DNA from: a virus
DNA: 64,000 nucleotides
Reading direction: 5' to 3' (one strand)
IMG/VR virus record: IMGVR_UViG_3300008117_000011
Location: 159,672 to 223,671 of that record
The notes under the pieces are model-generated. The model made no database searches. It was not told where the DNA came from and saw only the letters and a list, made by a program, of their open reading frames with translations. Below, one piece after another: positions 24,753 through 34,293 of the stretch. The translations under genes and the position numbers were made by a program. Every line of letters begins with the position of its first letter. Position 1 is the first letter of the stretch.

Positions 24753-27709
24753 ATTAATTCTTCCCACCCATCTTCAGCTAATTCATATATGTAATTTGGG
24801 TCAATACCTACGTTTTTCCAAAAGTCAACTTCACCTTGTTCCATCATAATAAGGTCCTTCTCAATATCATCTTGATCACCATCATCAAATGGAATACCAT
24901 TGATAAGGTCACATTGGTCTTTGGTGAAGAATGGTCTTTCTTCTGGATTCTTAACTAGAAGTGAGTCTCTAATTTCTTGTTTAAACACAACAAGTAGTGG
25001 TTCAACTCTTTTGTTAAAAGTTACAATTGCTCTTTGGATATTATACTCACCTGTAAGTCCTGGATTACTTTCTAATTCTTGGGGGTCAATTCTATAACAA
25101 TTAAGTTGTACAACAGAATCTGAACTAGCGGCTCTATATGCTACATCTGTAGGTATACCGGTATTTGCTTCTTTGTTTGGTGAATCACTTCTCACCCAGT
25201 TATCATCTGACCAGGATTTTTCCCAACCATTATTTAATAAGAATTGTTCTTTATTTTTATAGTTTGACTTTTCATTGTTTGAAAAAAATAAACCTATCTG
25301 CTCTTCTGTCCATCCTTTCTTTGGTTTATTAACTTTCTGAACATCTCCGTGTGATGCTTTTGTTCCGTTGTTTACATAATAGATTACATCACCAAGACTC
25401 ACATTTAGTTTTTCTTTAATTACAAGTTCCATATGAGCTTGTCTTGACATTAAACTACCAGCTTTAGTTTTTGTCATACTCCTTTTGATGTAGTCATCAA
25501 TTGTTTGTTTGACCTTTGCTTTGTTTGCAATATCAATAAGAGGGATTCTTTGATCAAATATCTTTTGTAAGTATTCATAATACCACTCAACAAATCCTTG
25601 ACCATCACCACTAAGAAGTAATTTAATTCCTTTATCTAAAAATACCTCAATATATTTTGGCATCTTCTTTGATTTAATTGTATTTCCGGTAAGTTTTACT
25701 TTACCTCCGTGTTCTAATGTTGCATAGTTTTTACGAGCAAGGTTAATACAAGAATCCCAAGTACCGTCACAATCAAGACCCATTGTTCCTCTCATAAATC
25801 TATCGTTAAATTCTGCAACATCAGCATCATAACCATTGTAAACCTTTCCTTCTTTGACAAGCCAGTTTAATCCTCTACCGGTATAAACTCTATCGTCCAC
25901 ACCACCATCTGGTAATGAGAAGTTCATACCGTCCGTATCACAAACAAGAGGGGTGTATCCCCTTTTGTTAAAGAATTTTAACATCTGTCTTAGGTATTGT
26001 CTACCGGTACAGGTAATCTGTTCCCCCATATCCATATCACCCCAAGGAAATACTTGTGGTGCTGAAAGAGCACCAAATAGTGAGTTGATAAAGATTTTAA
26101 TCGGTAATTGTTTATTATCAAAAGATTTAGCTTTTTTACTATCAATTGATTTATATTCTGACGCAAGATTCTTGTACATAATACGAGTATCTCTAAAGTA
26201 AGATAATAAACCCTTCATTACACCAGAAATGTCTGATTGAGGAAACACATCGTGTGTTAATTGGATTGATGGGTAAAGGGAAGAGTAGTCAAGTTTAAGT
26301 ACGTCTTTTGAATACCCGGTTTTAAGAAGTCTTGATAAACCACCAACAAAGTTTCTTTTCTCTTTCTTTGCTGGAATCGCAAGTCCGTGTTTATAAGACC
26401 ATGCAAGCATTACCATCTTCCAGATTGTTGCCGTACCCATTGTGGATACTCTTTCGTATGTTGTTGGGAGAAGTGATGCAAGAAGAAAAGACCCTTGATT
26501 AAACTCAGCATCTACAAGTAGGGTTTCCTCAAGGTCATCGTCAAGATACCTCTCAATAATATCATCACCGGTTGTTTTAATGTAGATGTCATTTCTTTTT
26601 TCACATACCTTATCCACTTTACTATCAACACCAACCTTTTTGTATTTACCATTTTCGGTATTTAACCAATAATCTTCTTTATCGCGATACATTGAACCAA
26701 TTTTGTCGTGGTCAACATATACACGATCTGGTGCTTCAGCGTTAATAAATTTTGTAATATACTTAAGACCGGCCTCTTTAATTGACGAGTTAATTGCTTG
26801 TGCTCTACGGACCGAATGTAAAATATCAATAATATTATAACCCCACATTTGGGTTTGTGTAAAACTCTCAACTTCGTTACCTAATTTAAGCATTGAGTCT
26901 TTTTGTGTGATTTTTCTTTCAGAGTGTAATGTCTTTGATATTTTTTTAATATCAAGATTTAAAATTTTACATCTTTCATAAATCCAATACCAGTCAAAGT
27001 TTGCTGAGTTATAACCAGAAATAATTGAAGGTTTTATTTCGTCAATTATATTAAAGAACTCAACAAGTCCCTTTCTTTCCTCATCTTCATTTGTACACTC
27101 AATTACTTTCTGAAATCCCTTATTTGTTTTAAGACCAATCATAAAGATTCTACCATCTTTAGGCTCTAAAGATGTTGTCTCAAGGTCAAATACAAGTCTT
27201 GTAATGTCATTATAATCCTCAAATCCTTTAAACAATCTTTTTTCTTTTGAAACAAGAAACTGCTCAACCGGAGTTAACATTAAGAATTTATCTCTTACTT
27301 TTTCACCCCAGGGATCAATTCCACCATCTCTAAAAAATTGTGATAAAGCTCTATATCCTTTAAGTGATTTAACTAGGAATGTTAATCCATTCTCTAATTG
27401 TTCGTTCCCATCAGTACGAAGTTTTTCAATTACAATACCATACTTTGACATTGCTTCTTTTTGCATTGCTTTGGACCCCTGATAAAAGTTTAATCCTTTT
27501 AGGTCACCAACCCATGCAAATGCGATTAAACTATCTCTAACGATAGATTTACCTTTTCCCGGAACTTCTTTGATTTTATATATGTGATCCTTTTGATAGT
27601 CAAACTCAACTGAAACGATATGTTCTTCTGGATCATTTCCTTCTAGGAAGGATTTAATTTCTTCTGCTGTTATCATAATATATTTTTTGAGTGGTGTATT
27701 TTCTGTCAT
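24749..27709 (-). CDS. DNA polymerase, family B, T4 gp43-like
   Basis: The 986-aa protein carries the 3'-5' exonuclease domain (RLVFDLETTSLEP with D175/E177; ISGYNSANFDW) and polymerase motifs A (LKLDYSSLYPSI, about residue 471), B (NKQLPIKIFINSLFGALSAP, about 535) and C (VCDTDGMNFS, about 591), followed by thumb residues KASHGD. T4 gp43 is 898 aa, so this is slightly long. It replicates the phage genome. The ATG at 27709 and the ATG at 27676 (MITAEEIKSFLEG) are both possible; T4-type alignment would favour the second. It has its own sigma70-like promoter and lacks the TATTTAT element, as expected for an early gene. Confidence 0.95.
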   Translation of the reverse strand: MTENTPLKKYIMITAEEIKSFLEGNDPEEHIVSVEFDYQKDHIYKIKEVPGKGKSIVRDSLIAFAWVGDLKGLNFYQGSKAMQKEAMSKYGIVIEKLRTDGNEQLENGLTFLVKSLKGYRALSQFFRDGGIDPWGEKVRDKFLMLTPVEQFLVSKEKRLFKGFEDYNDITRLVFDLETTSLEPKDGRIFMIGLKTNKGFQKVIECTNEDEERKGLVEFFNIIDEIKPSIISGYNSANFDWYWIYERCKILNLDIKKISKTLHSERKITQKDSMLKLGNEVESFTQTQMWGYNIIDILHSVRRAQAINSSIKEAGLKYITKFINAEAPDRVYVDHDKIGSMYRDKEDYWLNTENGKYKKVGVDSKVDKVCEKRNDIYIKTTGDDIIERYLDDDLEETLLVDAEFNQGSFLLASLLPTTYERVSTMGTATIWKMVMLAWSYKHGLAIPAKKEKRNFVGGLSRLLKTGYSKDVLKLDYSSLYPSIQLTHDVFPQSDISGVMKGLLSYFRDTRIMYKNLASEYKSIDSKKAKSFDNKQLPIKIFINSLFGALSAPQVFPWGDMDMGEQITCTGRQYLRQMLKFFNKRGYTPLVCDTDGMNFSLPDGGVDDRVYTGRGLNWLVKEGKVYNGYDADVAEFNDRFMRGTMGLDCDGTWDSCINLARKNYATLEHGGKVKLTGNTIKSKKMPKYIEVFLDKGIKLLLSGDGQGFVEWYYEYLQKIFDQRIPLIDIANKAKVKQTIDDYIKRSMTKTKAGSLMSRQAHMELVIKEKLNVSLGDVIYYVNNGTKASHGDVQKVNKPKKGWTEEQIGLFFSNNEKSNYKNKEQFLLNNGWEKSWSDDNWVRSDSPNKEANTGIPTDVAYRAASSDSVVQLNCYRIDPQELESNPGLTGEYNIQRAIVTFNKRVEPLLVVFKQEIRDSLLVKNPEERPFFTKDQCDLINGIPFDDGDQDDIEKDLIMMEQGEVDFWKNVGIDPNYIYELAEDGWEELI

Positions 27710-27739
27710 ACTAACGATGACATTTACCTTACATCAATA

Positions 27740-27768
27740 AGTATATTAGTAAATTTGTTTTTTGTCAA
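27740..27768 (-). promoter_or_regulatory. Sigma70-like promoter of the DNA polymerase gene
   Basis: The minus strand reads TTGACA (27768-27763), exactly 17 nt, then TATACT (27745-27740). It lies 30 nt upstream of the ATG at 27709, and transcription would start near 27733. The hexamers fit the bacterial housekeeping consensus at 11 of 12 positions. Confidence 0.75.
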
Positions 27769-27770
27769 AT

Positions 27771-27804
27771 AAAAAAAGAGGGTTTTTGTGACCCCCTTTT
27801 TTTT
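27771..27804. terminator. Terminator between fibre and polymerase genes
   Basis: AAAAAAAGAGGGT and ACCCCCTTTTTTTT pair with one mismatch around a 7-nt loop. T runs on both strands mean it could work in both directions. It ends the fibre transcript (stop at 27820) immediately before the polymerase promoter. Confidence 0.75.
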
Positions 27805-27819
27805 ATCTTAAAAAATAAT

Positions 27820-30276
27820 TTAACTTGCAACATCTGTAATTAACAGTGTATCAGTTGAGTCGTAATATGATAGTCTAGGTTGAGCATCACTTCTTAAAAA
27901 TATAGTACAATTATAGTTAGCATATACGTGAGTTGATAAACTAAAGTCTACAGAATTTAAACCAAATTTAACTTCGTTTAACTGAAAAGTGCTATTATTA
28001 ATACTATTGGTACTGAAATCATTGGCAATTTGGTTATACCTAAAATCACCCTGAATTGTATTGTTACTAAAACTAAATGCGATATTATTTTTATAAAAAT
28101 TATATGACCCTAAATTTATTGAGTCACCAATCGTGTTGTTACCAAAATAATCACCAATAACATTGTCTTCATAATTACTATACAGTTGGTTATTATTAAA
28201 ACCATTACCTATTTTATTACCCTGATTACTACCAAATGTTCTATTATCATTATAACCATTTCCTATTGTATTTTTATAAAAATCATTATCTAATTTATTA
28301 TTATTAAATTGATTTCCTATTTGGTTATTTTGAAAATCCCCACCAGTAATAATGTTATTACTAAAGTCATTACCAATATTATTTCTATAAAAAGAACCTA
28401 TTGTTATTGTATTATCATAGAAATTATAATTTATTTCATTTCTTTGGAAATTAGCAGTTATATAGTTATTATAAAAATAATTACCAATTATGTTTTGATC
28501 AAAATCATCATCTGTTAGATTATTATAGAAATAATTACCTATAATGTTCTCAGTACAATCATCATCAAATGTGTTATTAAAACAAGCATCCCCAAAAGTG
28601 TTATTTAAATACTCGCTAGTACCATAAAAGACATTATTAGACAATATAAATGGGTTGCTATCAATACTATATAGGTTAGCGTAATTACCAATGTAATTGT
28701 TCGCACATTGTCCTAGACTACCAAAAGTTAAATGTTCTTGATAATTTTCCGTATCACCTGTTATATTAGATTGTTTAAAATTTAAAGACTTATAACTTAC
28801 TTGGTTTGCTGGTAAATTTGATGTTATACTCGTGAAATTGATATCCAAAATGCTTAAAGTGTAATTAATATCCGAATAATCAATCAAAGATAAATAACTA
28901 TTAACAACATTCTGAATTTGGCTATTGGTTGATTTAATACCACCAGCTAGCGCAAATAATAAGTAATGTATTTGTGTTACACCAGTTAAATTAGAAATGG
29001 TATCTAAATCATCCTCGGTTGACGTGTCAATATTATGTGTGATAGTCCCATCAATTGTATTAACGATGTATATATGAGTTACCGAAGGATCCTGTGCACC
29101 CCAAACTCTTTTACAATAAACTGAGAAATCACTACCACCATAAGTTAATGTATAATCAAATGTGTCGGCTTGACCATCACCATCTGAACCTAAATTACCG
29201 TCAATTTCAAAATCAGTAACACTAACATTATAAGCAGCCATCACAAATAATCCAGGGAAAGTATTGGTAAAATAGGAAGAACCTAACCCAAAATATAAAT
29301 CACCATTCTGTGCTGAACCATCATAAACAAAATCACCAAAAGAAGCTGGGTCACTATTATTAACTGGTGGATCAGTCATTTGCGTGTGGGTATAAGGTAT
29401 ATCACTAAATAAATTAGTGTATATTCTATTTCCACCATCATACATATCATCCCCACCATCGTCAATGTCGTTGTTACCAACATCATTAAAATAATATAAA
29501 CAACCATCAAGTAGTTGTTGATTTGAGAACATACGTTCACATCTGTACCCAATTGAGTCACTGAAATTATCGTAATTAAATCCAGCGACAACCATATCAG
29601 TTGGTGAGGTTATTTCTATAACTTCATATAATTTTGGGCTATTATAATAAATTAATATAGTATTGCCCGTAATTAAATCACCAGTAAAATTAGTATTTAA
29701 ACCCGTAACAATACCATTATTCATACCAATTATACGGCCAGCAATAGTACCATCTTGAAAATAAGTTCTATATCTTTTAAACAATATTGTTCTATGATCG
29801 TAATCAGTTCTATTGCCAAGGTCATCAATTCTTTCAGTTATCCTACCTTTCGCTGGATTACCAGTACTTTCAGTAACATCAAAAGAATAATCATATTTTA
29901 TTTTATCATTAGGATATGTTGGCTGATATGCGTCCGGGGACAAAGTGTTATTTGATGTAGCTAAAACTAAAATAGGTTCAATTGTTGATGTGTGATATGT
30001 ATTTGGTCCTGTGATTGAATTACCATTATAATCAAAATCAGGTTGGTCGTAACAAGTTTGGAAATCGGTAATTAAATAAAATGTACCTAAGTTTAAACTA
30101 TTGCCTGAGATTAAATTAACCAATTCAGAGTAAGTAACTTCTGTATAATTAGAATATGAAAATGCTGAAAATGGTAGGTTAAATGTTGTACCAAGATACT
30201 CAACAGGAAATAGTGTATTGTTACTAACTTCATTTAGTAATGGTAGTTCTGCTATTGTTTTACCAGTAATGCTCAT
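27820..30276 (-). CDS. Tail fibre/adhesin with Asn-rich beta-solenoid repeats
   Basis: The 818-aa protein starts with ITGKTIAELPLLNEVSNNTLFPVEY, a virion-attachment type opening found in fibres. The middle is Asp/Asn/Thr-rich with many short strands. Residues about 575-775 consist of some ten repeats of 18-19 residues with the pattern N-x-I-G-N-x-F-x-N-N-x-I-(6)-F, for example NIIGNYFYNN and NKIGNGFNNN. Such regular Ile/Phe spacing with Asn ladders is expected for a right-handed beta-solenoid, like pentapeptide or autotransporter helices. The C-terminus (TIFLRSDAQPRLSYYDSTD) would form a tip. It is probably a receptor-binding or depolymerase fibre, but no catalytic residues could be assigned. 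Confidence 0.75.
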   Translation of the reverse strand: MSITGKTIAELPLLNEVSNNTLFPVEYLGTTFNLPFSAFSYSNYTEVTYSELVNLISGNSLNLGTFYLITDFQTCYDQPDFDYNGNSITGPNTYHTSTIEPILVLATSNNTLSPDAYQPTYPNDKIKYDYSFDVTESTGNPAKGRITERIDDLGNRTDYDHRTILFKRYRTYFQDGTIAGRIIGMNNGIVTGLNTNFTGDLITGNTILIYYNSPKLYEVIEITSPTDMVVAGFNYDNFSDSIGYRCERMFSNQQLLDGCLYYFNDVGNNDIDDGGDDMYDGGNRIYTNLFSDIPYTHTQMTDPPVNNSDPASFGDFVYDGSAQNGDLYFGLGSSYFTNTFPGLFVMAAYNVSVTDFEIDGNLGSDGDGQADTFDYTLTYGGSDFSVYCKRVWGAQDPSVTHIYIVNTIDGTITHNIDTSTEDDLDTISNLTGVTQIHYLLFALAGGIKSTNSQIQNVVNSYLSLIDYSDINYTLSILDINFTSITSNLPANQVSYKSLNFKQSNITGDTENYQEHLTFGSLGQCANNYIGNYANLYSIDSNPFILSNNVFYGTSEYLNNTFGDACFNNTFDDDCTENIIGNYFYNNLTDDDFDQNIIGNYFYNNYITANFQRNEINYNFYDNTITIGSFYRNNIGNDFSNNIITGGDFQNNQIGNQFNNNKLDNDFYKNTIGNGYNDNRTFGSNQGNKIGNGFNNNQLYSNYEDNVIGDYFGNNTIGDSINLGSYNFYKNNIAFSFSNNTIQGDFRYNQIANDFSTNSINNSTFQLNEVKFGLNSVDFSLSTHVYANYNCTIFLRSDAQPRLSYYDSTDTLLITDVAS

Positions 30277-30298
30277 TTTAATTTTTTATTTTTTATGT

Positions 30299-31276
30299 TT
30301 ATGTGTATTTTAAATATTCATTAACACCAATCTTTAAATATGTGTCTTGATCAACTAATATTGGATTTATTAACATTATTTGTGGGGTTGGTGAAGGTGT
30401 TGGTGTTGGGGTTGGTGAAGATGTGGGTGTTGGTGTGGGTGTTGGGTAATTTTCATAAACCTCAAAATATAAATTTGGTGGGTAAACCACAAAATCACCA
30501 AACGAATCTATTTTAGTTAATATGTTAAAATCTTCATTAATTATTACTTCTGTATTACCAATAGTTTCCCCAATAGGAATTGTAACACCAGTCATTATTG
30601 TTATTGGACTTCCACTTGTTCCTAAATTATGAGTAAAACTCATACTTATTTCCTCACCATATGTTTGATTTGATGTTAAGTTATAATTAATAACAATAGA
30701 TCCTGGTGCTATATCAACATCTAATATAACCGTTAATGGTGTATTTGTAGTTGTCGTTGTTGTAACTGGTGCTTCTGTAGTCGTCGTTGTTGTAACTGGT
30801 GGACACGGTGGACAAGTAGGACAAGGTGTTGGCGTTGGTGGAATTGGTTTTTTTGTTGTTGCGCAACAAGGGAATCCAGTTTCATAACAACCATCTCCAG
30901 GTTCTAAGTCATCAGCAATAAAACTTTCTTGAACGTTTATAAACAATTTTTCTCTAATTGGTAGAATTAACGTTCCATCGCTGGATATAAAAATAAATTG
31001 ACCTTCAAATCTACCAACTTTTCTAGTATCAAACTTCCTAAATTGATAATAAACATAATATTCTGGTTCGGCATTTGGGTCAAGCATTGTCTTTGCAACA
31101 ATGCCAGCTGGACGTGTGGTAATTTTTGGAACCCCAGTCTCAACATCAACCATAGAAAAAAATATGGCAGATTGTTCTATTAAATCCATCATATTATTAT
31201 AATCGCTACGACCATCCTTTACGACTTGCATTTTAAGTAAAGGGAGTGAAGAGTTCTTTTTAATGAAAAATTCCAT
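30299..31276 (-). CDS. Structural protein with Thr/Pro mucin-like linkers
   Basis: Residues 1-125 of this 325-aa protein form a beta-rich domain (KKNSSLPLLKMQVVKDG, then SAIFFSMVDVETGVPKI, then FEGQFIFISSDGTLILPIREKL). I have seen this type in T4-like environmental phages, and it likely attaches to the virion. Then come a Cys/Pro stretch (PTPTPCPTCPPCPP) and Thr runs (about 142-180), an Ig-like or Calx-beta-like domain (about 180-275) and a second PTPTPT linker (about 279-299). A 25-residue C-terminal tail ends GVNEYLKYT. The Thr/Pro segments are potential O-glycosylation sites, noteworthy beside the glycosyltransferases encoded next to it. Function is otherwise unknown. Confidence 0.7.
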   Translation of the reverse strand: MEFFIKKNSSLPLLKMQVVKDGRSDYNNMMDLIEQSAIFFSMVDVETGVPKITTRPAGIVAKTMLDPNAEPEYYVYYQFRKFDTRKVGRFEGQFIFISSDGTLILPIREKLFINVQESFIADDLEPGDGCYETGFPCCATTKKPIPPTPTPCPTCPPCPPVTTTTTTEAPVTTTTTTNTPLTVILDVDIAPGSIVINYNLTSNQTYGEEISMSFTHNLGTSGSPITIMTGVTIPIGETIGNTEVIINEDFNILTKIDSFGDFVVYPPNLYFEVYENYPTPTPTPTSSPTPTPTPSPTPQIMLINPILVDQDTYLKIGVNEYLKYT

Positions 31277-31290
31277 CTATAGTTTTTACT

Positions 31291-31297
31291 ATAAATA
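31291..31297 (-). promoter_or_regulatory. TATTTAT element upstream of the Thr/Pro structural gene
   Basis: Minus-strand TATATTTATAGTAAAAACTA lies 14 nt before the ATG at 31276. It separates this structural unit from the glycosyltransferase genes upstream. Confidence 0.5.
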
Positions 31298-31303
31298 TAT
31301 GAA

Positions 31304-32938
31304 TTAACATTCTTTTCTTAATTCTGCTGGATAAAAATCAAAACGATTATGTTCGGTTGGTGTTATAAGAAGAAGTCCAGGATTTAATTTACCTTTAACT
31401 AAATTTTGAAAGTTATGGGACATTAAAGTTTGTTCATAAGGATTGTCAAATTTTGTCTCAATATAACATTTGTAATTACCTTCTTTTGATAAGACAATTG
31501 GCCAATTAGAAAGATAGATTTCCCCACTAGCGTAGGGGATACCATTTAATGATTTTATATTTTTAAATTCTAGACTTGGGGCGCTTGGATCATAACCAAC
31601 AACTGGTAGATTTGGTTTTTCCGGCCAATGATTTTCTCTGAAACTTTGGGGTGTATTGTACCAAGCCCATTGTGTTGTGTGACTTCCGAAAAATTCAGTA
31701 AAATTTAATTTTAAAAAATCAAAATTTTCTTTTTTAATTATTTGTAATGACGTACTATATAAATTTTTTACTTTTCTATTAAAACCATTTTTACAAACAT
31801 CACAATCTTTAGTAACAAAAGCCATATCGTCCTCAAAGAAATAGTAATAACCCAAATCGTCTTGTTGATTAAAGTGTTCGGCAATAAATTGTCTACCACC
31901 GGTAATACCTATATTATCTTTTTTAATATGTTCAAAACCATATTGTGAACAAAGATTTAAATATTCTTTTGTTGTTGTTAAATCCGTTGAGTTATCCAGT
32001 AAAAATTTTTTTGTTTTTGTTATAAAATCTATATCGTACTCTAACATTGATTCAATTAAAGTTTCAAATTGTTTTGGTGAGTTAAACGTAATAACATATA
32101 GACCAACATCATTACCTTCTTTTTTTACTTTATTATTTTTAATATTTTCAAAAAACGTATATAATAAACCATCAGAATTAATAAGGTAATTATCAATTAA
32201 ATTTGGGTGTAAATAACTCATAATCGTAAAGATACTTTCTTCTGTTCCCATTAAATTATTATTTAATGTATGTGTAAGTAAACTATAATATATTGTGTTT
32301 AAATCGCTAATATATTTTTTAGGACCACCAAAAAAACCACCCCTACTTACATAGTTTGTTTTTGTTTTTGCATACTCACATAACTTATCGTATGAAAATC
32401 CGTGAACCTCTGTGTTTGCCTCATATGGAAAAGATATAAATAAAAACTTATCGTATTTTTTATTTATTTTCTCAAGAACATTATCATTTGTGAAATATCC
32501 TGGACTTACTGTGTTTGAGATTCCAGCGTCAATCCAGAATAGTTTTTCAGAATTAAATTTATCTAAAATTACAGCATCGTGCAGTAAAAACATTTTAGAC
32601 ATTACAATTGGATTATACATCTCAAGTTTTGCTTGTGTTGATTCTTTTAACCAACCAACTTGATTGTACCAATTTTCATTTGTTCTTATTTTTTGTATTT
32701 TGTCAAAAAATTCATTATTTCTAAACCAAGAAAGGTCCCGGATAATAAATTGTGTTTTTGACATATCCCTTCTTTCACTAACAAATTTATAAAGAGATTC
32801 GTCCCCAAAAATTATGAGATTACAATCAATTTTTAATAAATCATCAAATTTATTTAAATAGTAATCAAAAGACCTATTCCATCCTTTTTCTAAATTACCC
32901 CTACCAATATCCCATAATCCGGTAACAAGTGTCATCAT
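31304..32938 (-). CDS. Two-domain glycosyltransferase: HtrL/YibB-like plus GT-A
   Basis: The N-terminal half (residues 1-260) resembles the HtrL/YibB/WlaTC family: LVTGLWDIGRGN, RSFDYYLNKFDDLL, IIFGDE, then LFWIDAGISNT and RGGFFGGPKKYI. That family is tied to capsule or lipooligosaccharide synthesis. The C-terminal half (about 270-540) has a GT-A-like core: VGLYVITFNSPKQFETLIESM, then ITGGRQFIAEHF and a metal-binding YYFFEDDMAF. Its 3' region ends KGKLNPGLLLITPTEHNRFD. The stop-proximal TATTTAT element belongs to the next gene, and this gene overlaps the upstream GT by 4 bp (ATGA-type), so both are co-translated. The acceptor sugar or protein is unknown. Confidence 0.75.
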   Translation of the reverse strand: MMTLVTGLWDIGRGNLEKGWNRSFDYYLNKFDDLLKIDCNLIIFGDESLYKFVSERRDMSKTQFIIRDLSWFRNNEFFDKIQKIRTNENWYNQVGWLKESTQAKLEMYNPIVMSKMFLLHDAVILDKFNSEKLFWIDAGISNTVSPGYFTNDNVLEKINKKYDKFLFISFPYEANTEVHGFSYDKLCEYAKTKTNYVSRGGFFGGPKKYISDLNTIYYSLLTHTLNNNLMGTEESIFTIMSYLHPNLIDNYLINSDGLLYTFFENIKNNKVKKEGNDVGLYVITFNSPKQFETLIESMLEYDIDFITKTKKFLLDNSTDLTTTKEYLNLCSQYGFEHIKKDNIGITGGRQFIAEHFNQQDDLGYYYFFEDDMAFVTKDCDVCKNGFNRKVKNLYSTSLQIIKKENFDFLKLNFTEFFGSHTTQWAWYNTPQSFRENHWPEKPNLPVVGYDPSAPSLEFKNIKSLNGIPYASGEIYLSNWPIVLSKEGNYKCYIETKFDNPYEQTLMSHNFQNLVKGKLNPGLLLITPTEHNRFDFYPAELRKEC

Positions 32939-34182
32939 AAATTACCAACTATTCTTTCTCCCCAACCTTTTGATGCCGAGTGTGGCCATACAACCCAATA
33001 CGCTGGTTTTTCTGAGGTGTTAAATTCTCTCCATATTTTTCCGTAACCATCTGGATCATTTTTTATTCTATTAATTTCATCTGGTTGTGCGTCTTGCCTA
33101 AATAGGGTTTCATCATTTTTATTATGAAACGCAACAACAAAGAAATTATAATCTGTTTCCGGAACCTTATCTAATGGCAAATCAATACAATGTTTGAATA
33201 TTGTAAAGAAACTTTTTTCCCAATCCTCTTCTGTTGAAAAATCGTATGGGTTTGGTGGATACTTTTTATCTAATGTATATTGTTGTACTGACCTATTTGA
33301 AAACTTTATTCCGGCGTACTTTTCATAGTCCTTAATTGTTCTTTCAGAACCAAATCCATACTTACCAAGGTCTTCTTCATATTTCTCATTATCAATACCA
33401 AGTATCTTTCTATTCTTTTCGTGTGATGAATTATTTTTCTTCCACCATTCTTTATTGTCATCCCATTGTTTTGTTCTGTTCTTTCTGGTGTACTCGTGCC
33501 AGATAACAACTTTATGTGGGTGAAACAAATCATATCCGTGAGTAAATGCCCTAACGGCAATTGATATTTCTTCTCCGTGAAAATAATAATCCGGGTCGTG
33601 CTGAACTTCCGTTGAGAATTGTCCTAACGTGAAACAAAAATGTGCCGAGTAAAATCTAGCCCTTAATGGTTTTTTAATTTTTTGCCACCCTGGGATTACC
33701 TCTGGTAGAAAAAATACAACTCCTTCCGGTGTGAATCTATCAAAGGCCATTCTCCAAGGTTCACCAACTCTACCAGCCGGGTCGTTGTCCGGATCAAAAG
33801 ATGAAACATAACCTGTAAGTAATGGTTTTTTAACTCCATCTTTTTGTAATCCTTGTAACATTCTGATTAAGATTTGATCCCAGTTTTTCTCAAAACGCAT
33901 GTGGGAATCAACTTGAAGAGTATACTCTTCTCCTTTATATAATTGTTGTACCTGGTTTCTAGCCCAACAAACACCTGTTGATTCTGAATATAAGACATCT
34001 AAAATTCTAAATCTTTCATCATCTTTATATTCCGATAAATCATCAAAACCATCTTCTGGATGATACTGACGACAAATACCAAAAACTAAATTTTCTGGGT
34101 GTTTTGCGTTTGATAAACAATCTTTAACTGTTGGGATAAGTTGGGGGTCTCTATATGATGCAATTTGTATAAAAATCTTCAT
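32935..34182 (-). CDS. GlcNAc-type glycosyltransferase (PF11397-like)
   Basis: The 415-aa protein begins KIFIQIASYRDPQLIPTVKDCL and contains CWARNQVQQLYKGEEYTLQ followed by VDSHMRFEKNWDQ, the signature of the 'glycosyltransferase (GlcNAc)' family related to eukaryotic Skp1 prolyl-GlcNAc transferases and bacterial surface-polymer enzymes. A second conserved block is FYSAHFCFTLGQFSTEV, then YYFHGEEISIAVRAFTHGYDLF, with a final WHEY. The C-terminal 130 residues carry an extra domain (YNFFVVAFHNKNDET). Donor is probably UDP-GlcNAc, by family; acceptor unknown. It is divergent from the 34.3 kb glycosyltransferase, with a roughly 110-bp A/T-rich gap in which no clear promoter was found. Confidence 0.85.
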   Translation of the reverse strand: MKIFIQIASYRDPQLIPTVKDCLSNAKHPENLVFGICRQYHPEDGFDDLSEYKDDERFRILDVLYSESTGVCWARNQVQQLYKGEEYTLQVDSHMRFEKNWDQILIRMLQGLQKDGVKKPLLTGYVSSFDPDNDPAGRVGEPWRMAFDRFTPEGVVFFLPEVIPGWQKIKKPLRARFYSAHFCFTLGQFSTEVQHDPDYYFHGEEISIAVRAFTHGYDLFHPHKVVIWHEYTRKNRTKQWDDNKEWWKKNNSSHEKNRKILGIDNEKYEEDLGKYGFGSERTIKDYEKYAGIKFSNRSVQQYTLDKKYPPNPYDFSTEEDWEKSFFTIFKHCIDLPLDKVPETDYNFFVVAFHNKNDETLFRQDAQPDEINRIKNDPDGYGKIWREFNTSEKPAYWVVWPHSASKGWGERIVGNL

Positions 34183-34293
34183 ATAGAAAAATTAACGATT
34201 TTTTATTTTAAATAAATAATATTCAAAACCTAATTCTATATATTTCTACTAATGTTTTACTATTTTTTTCATAACAATTAATTGATAACTTTA

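Noticed and set aside
24749-27709. Intein or split in the DNA polymerase
   Set aside because: Motifs A, B and C follow at usual distances, with no Cys-start or HNH segment between them.
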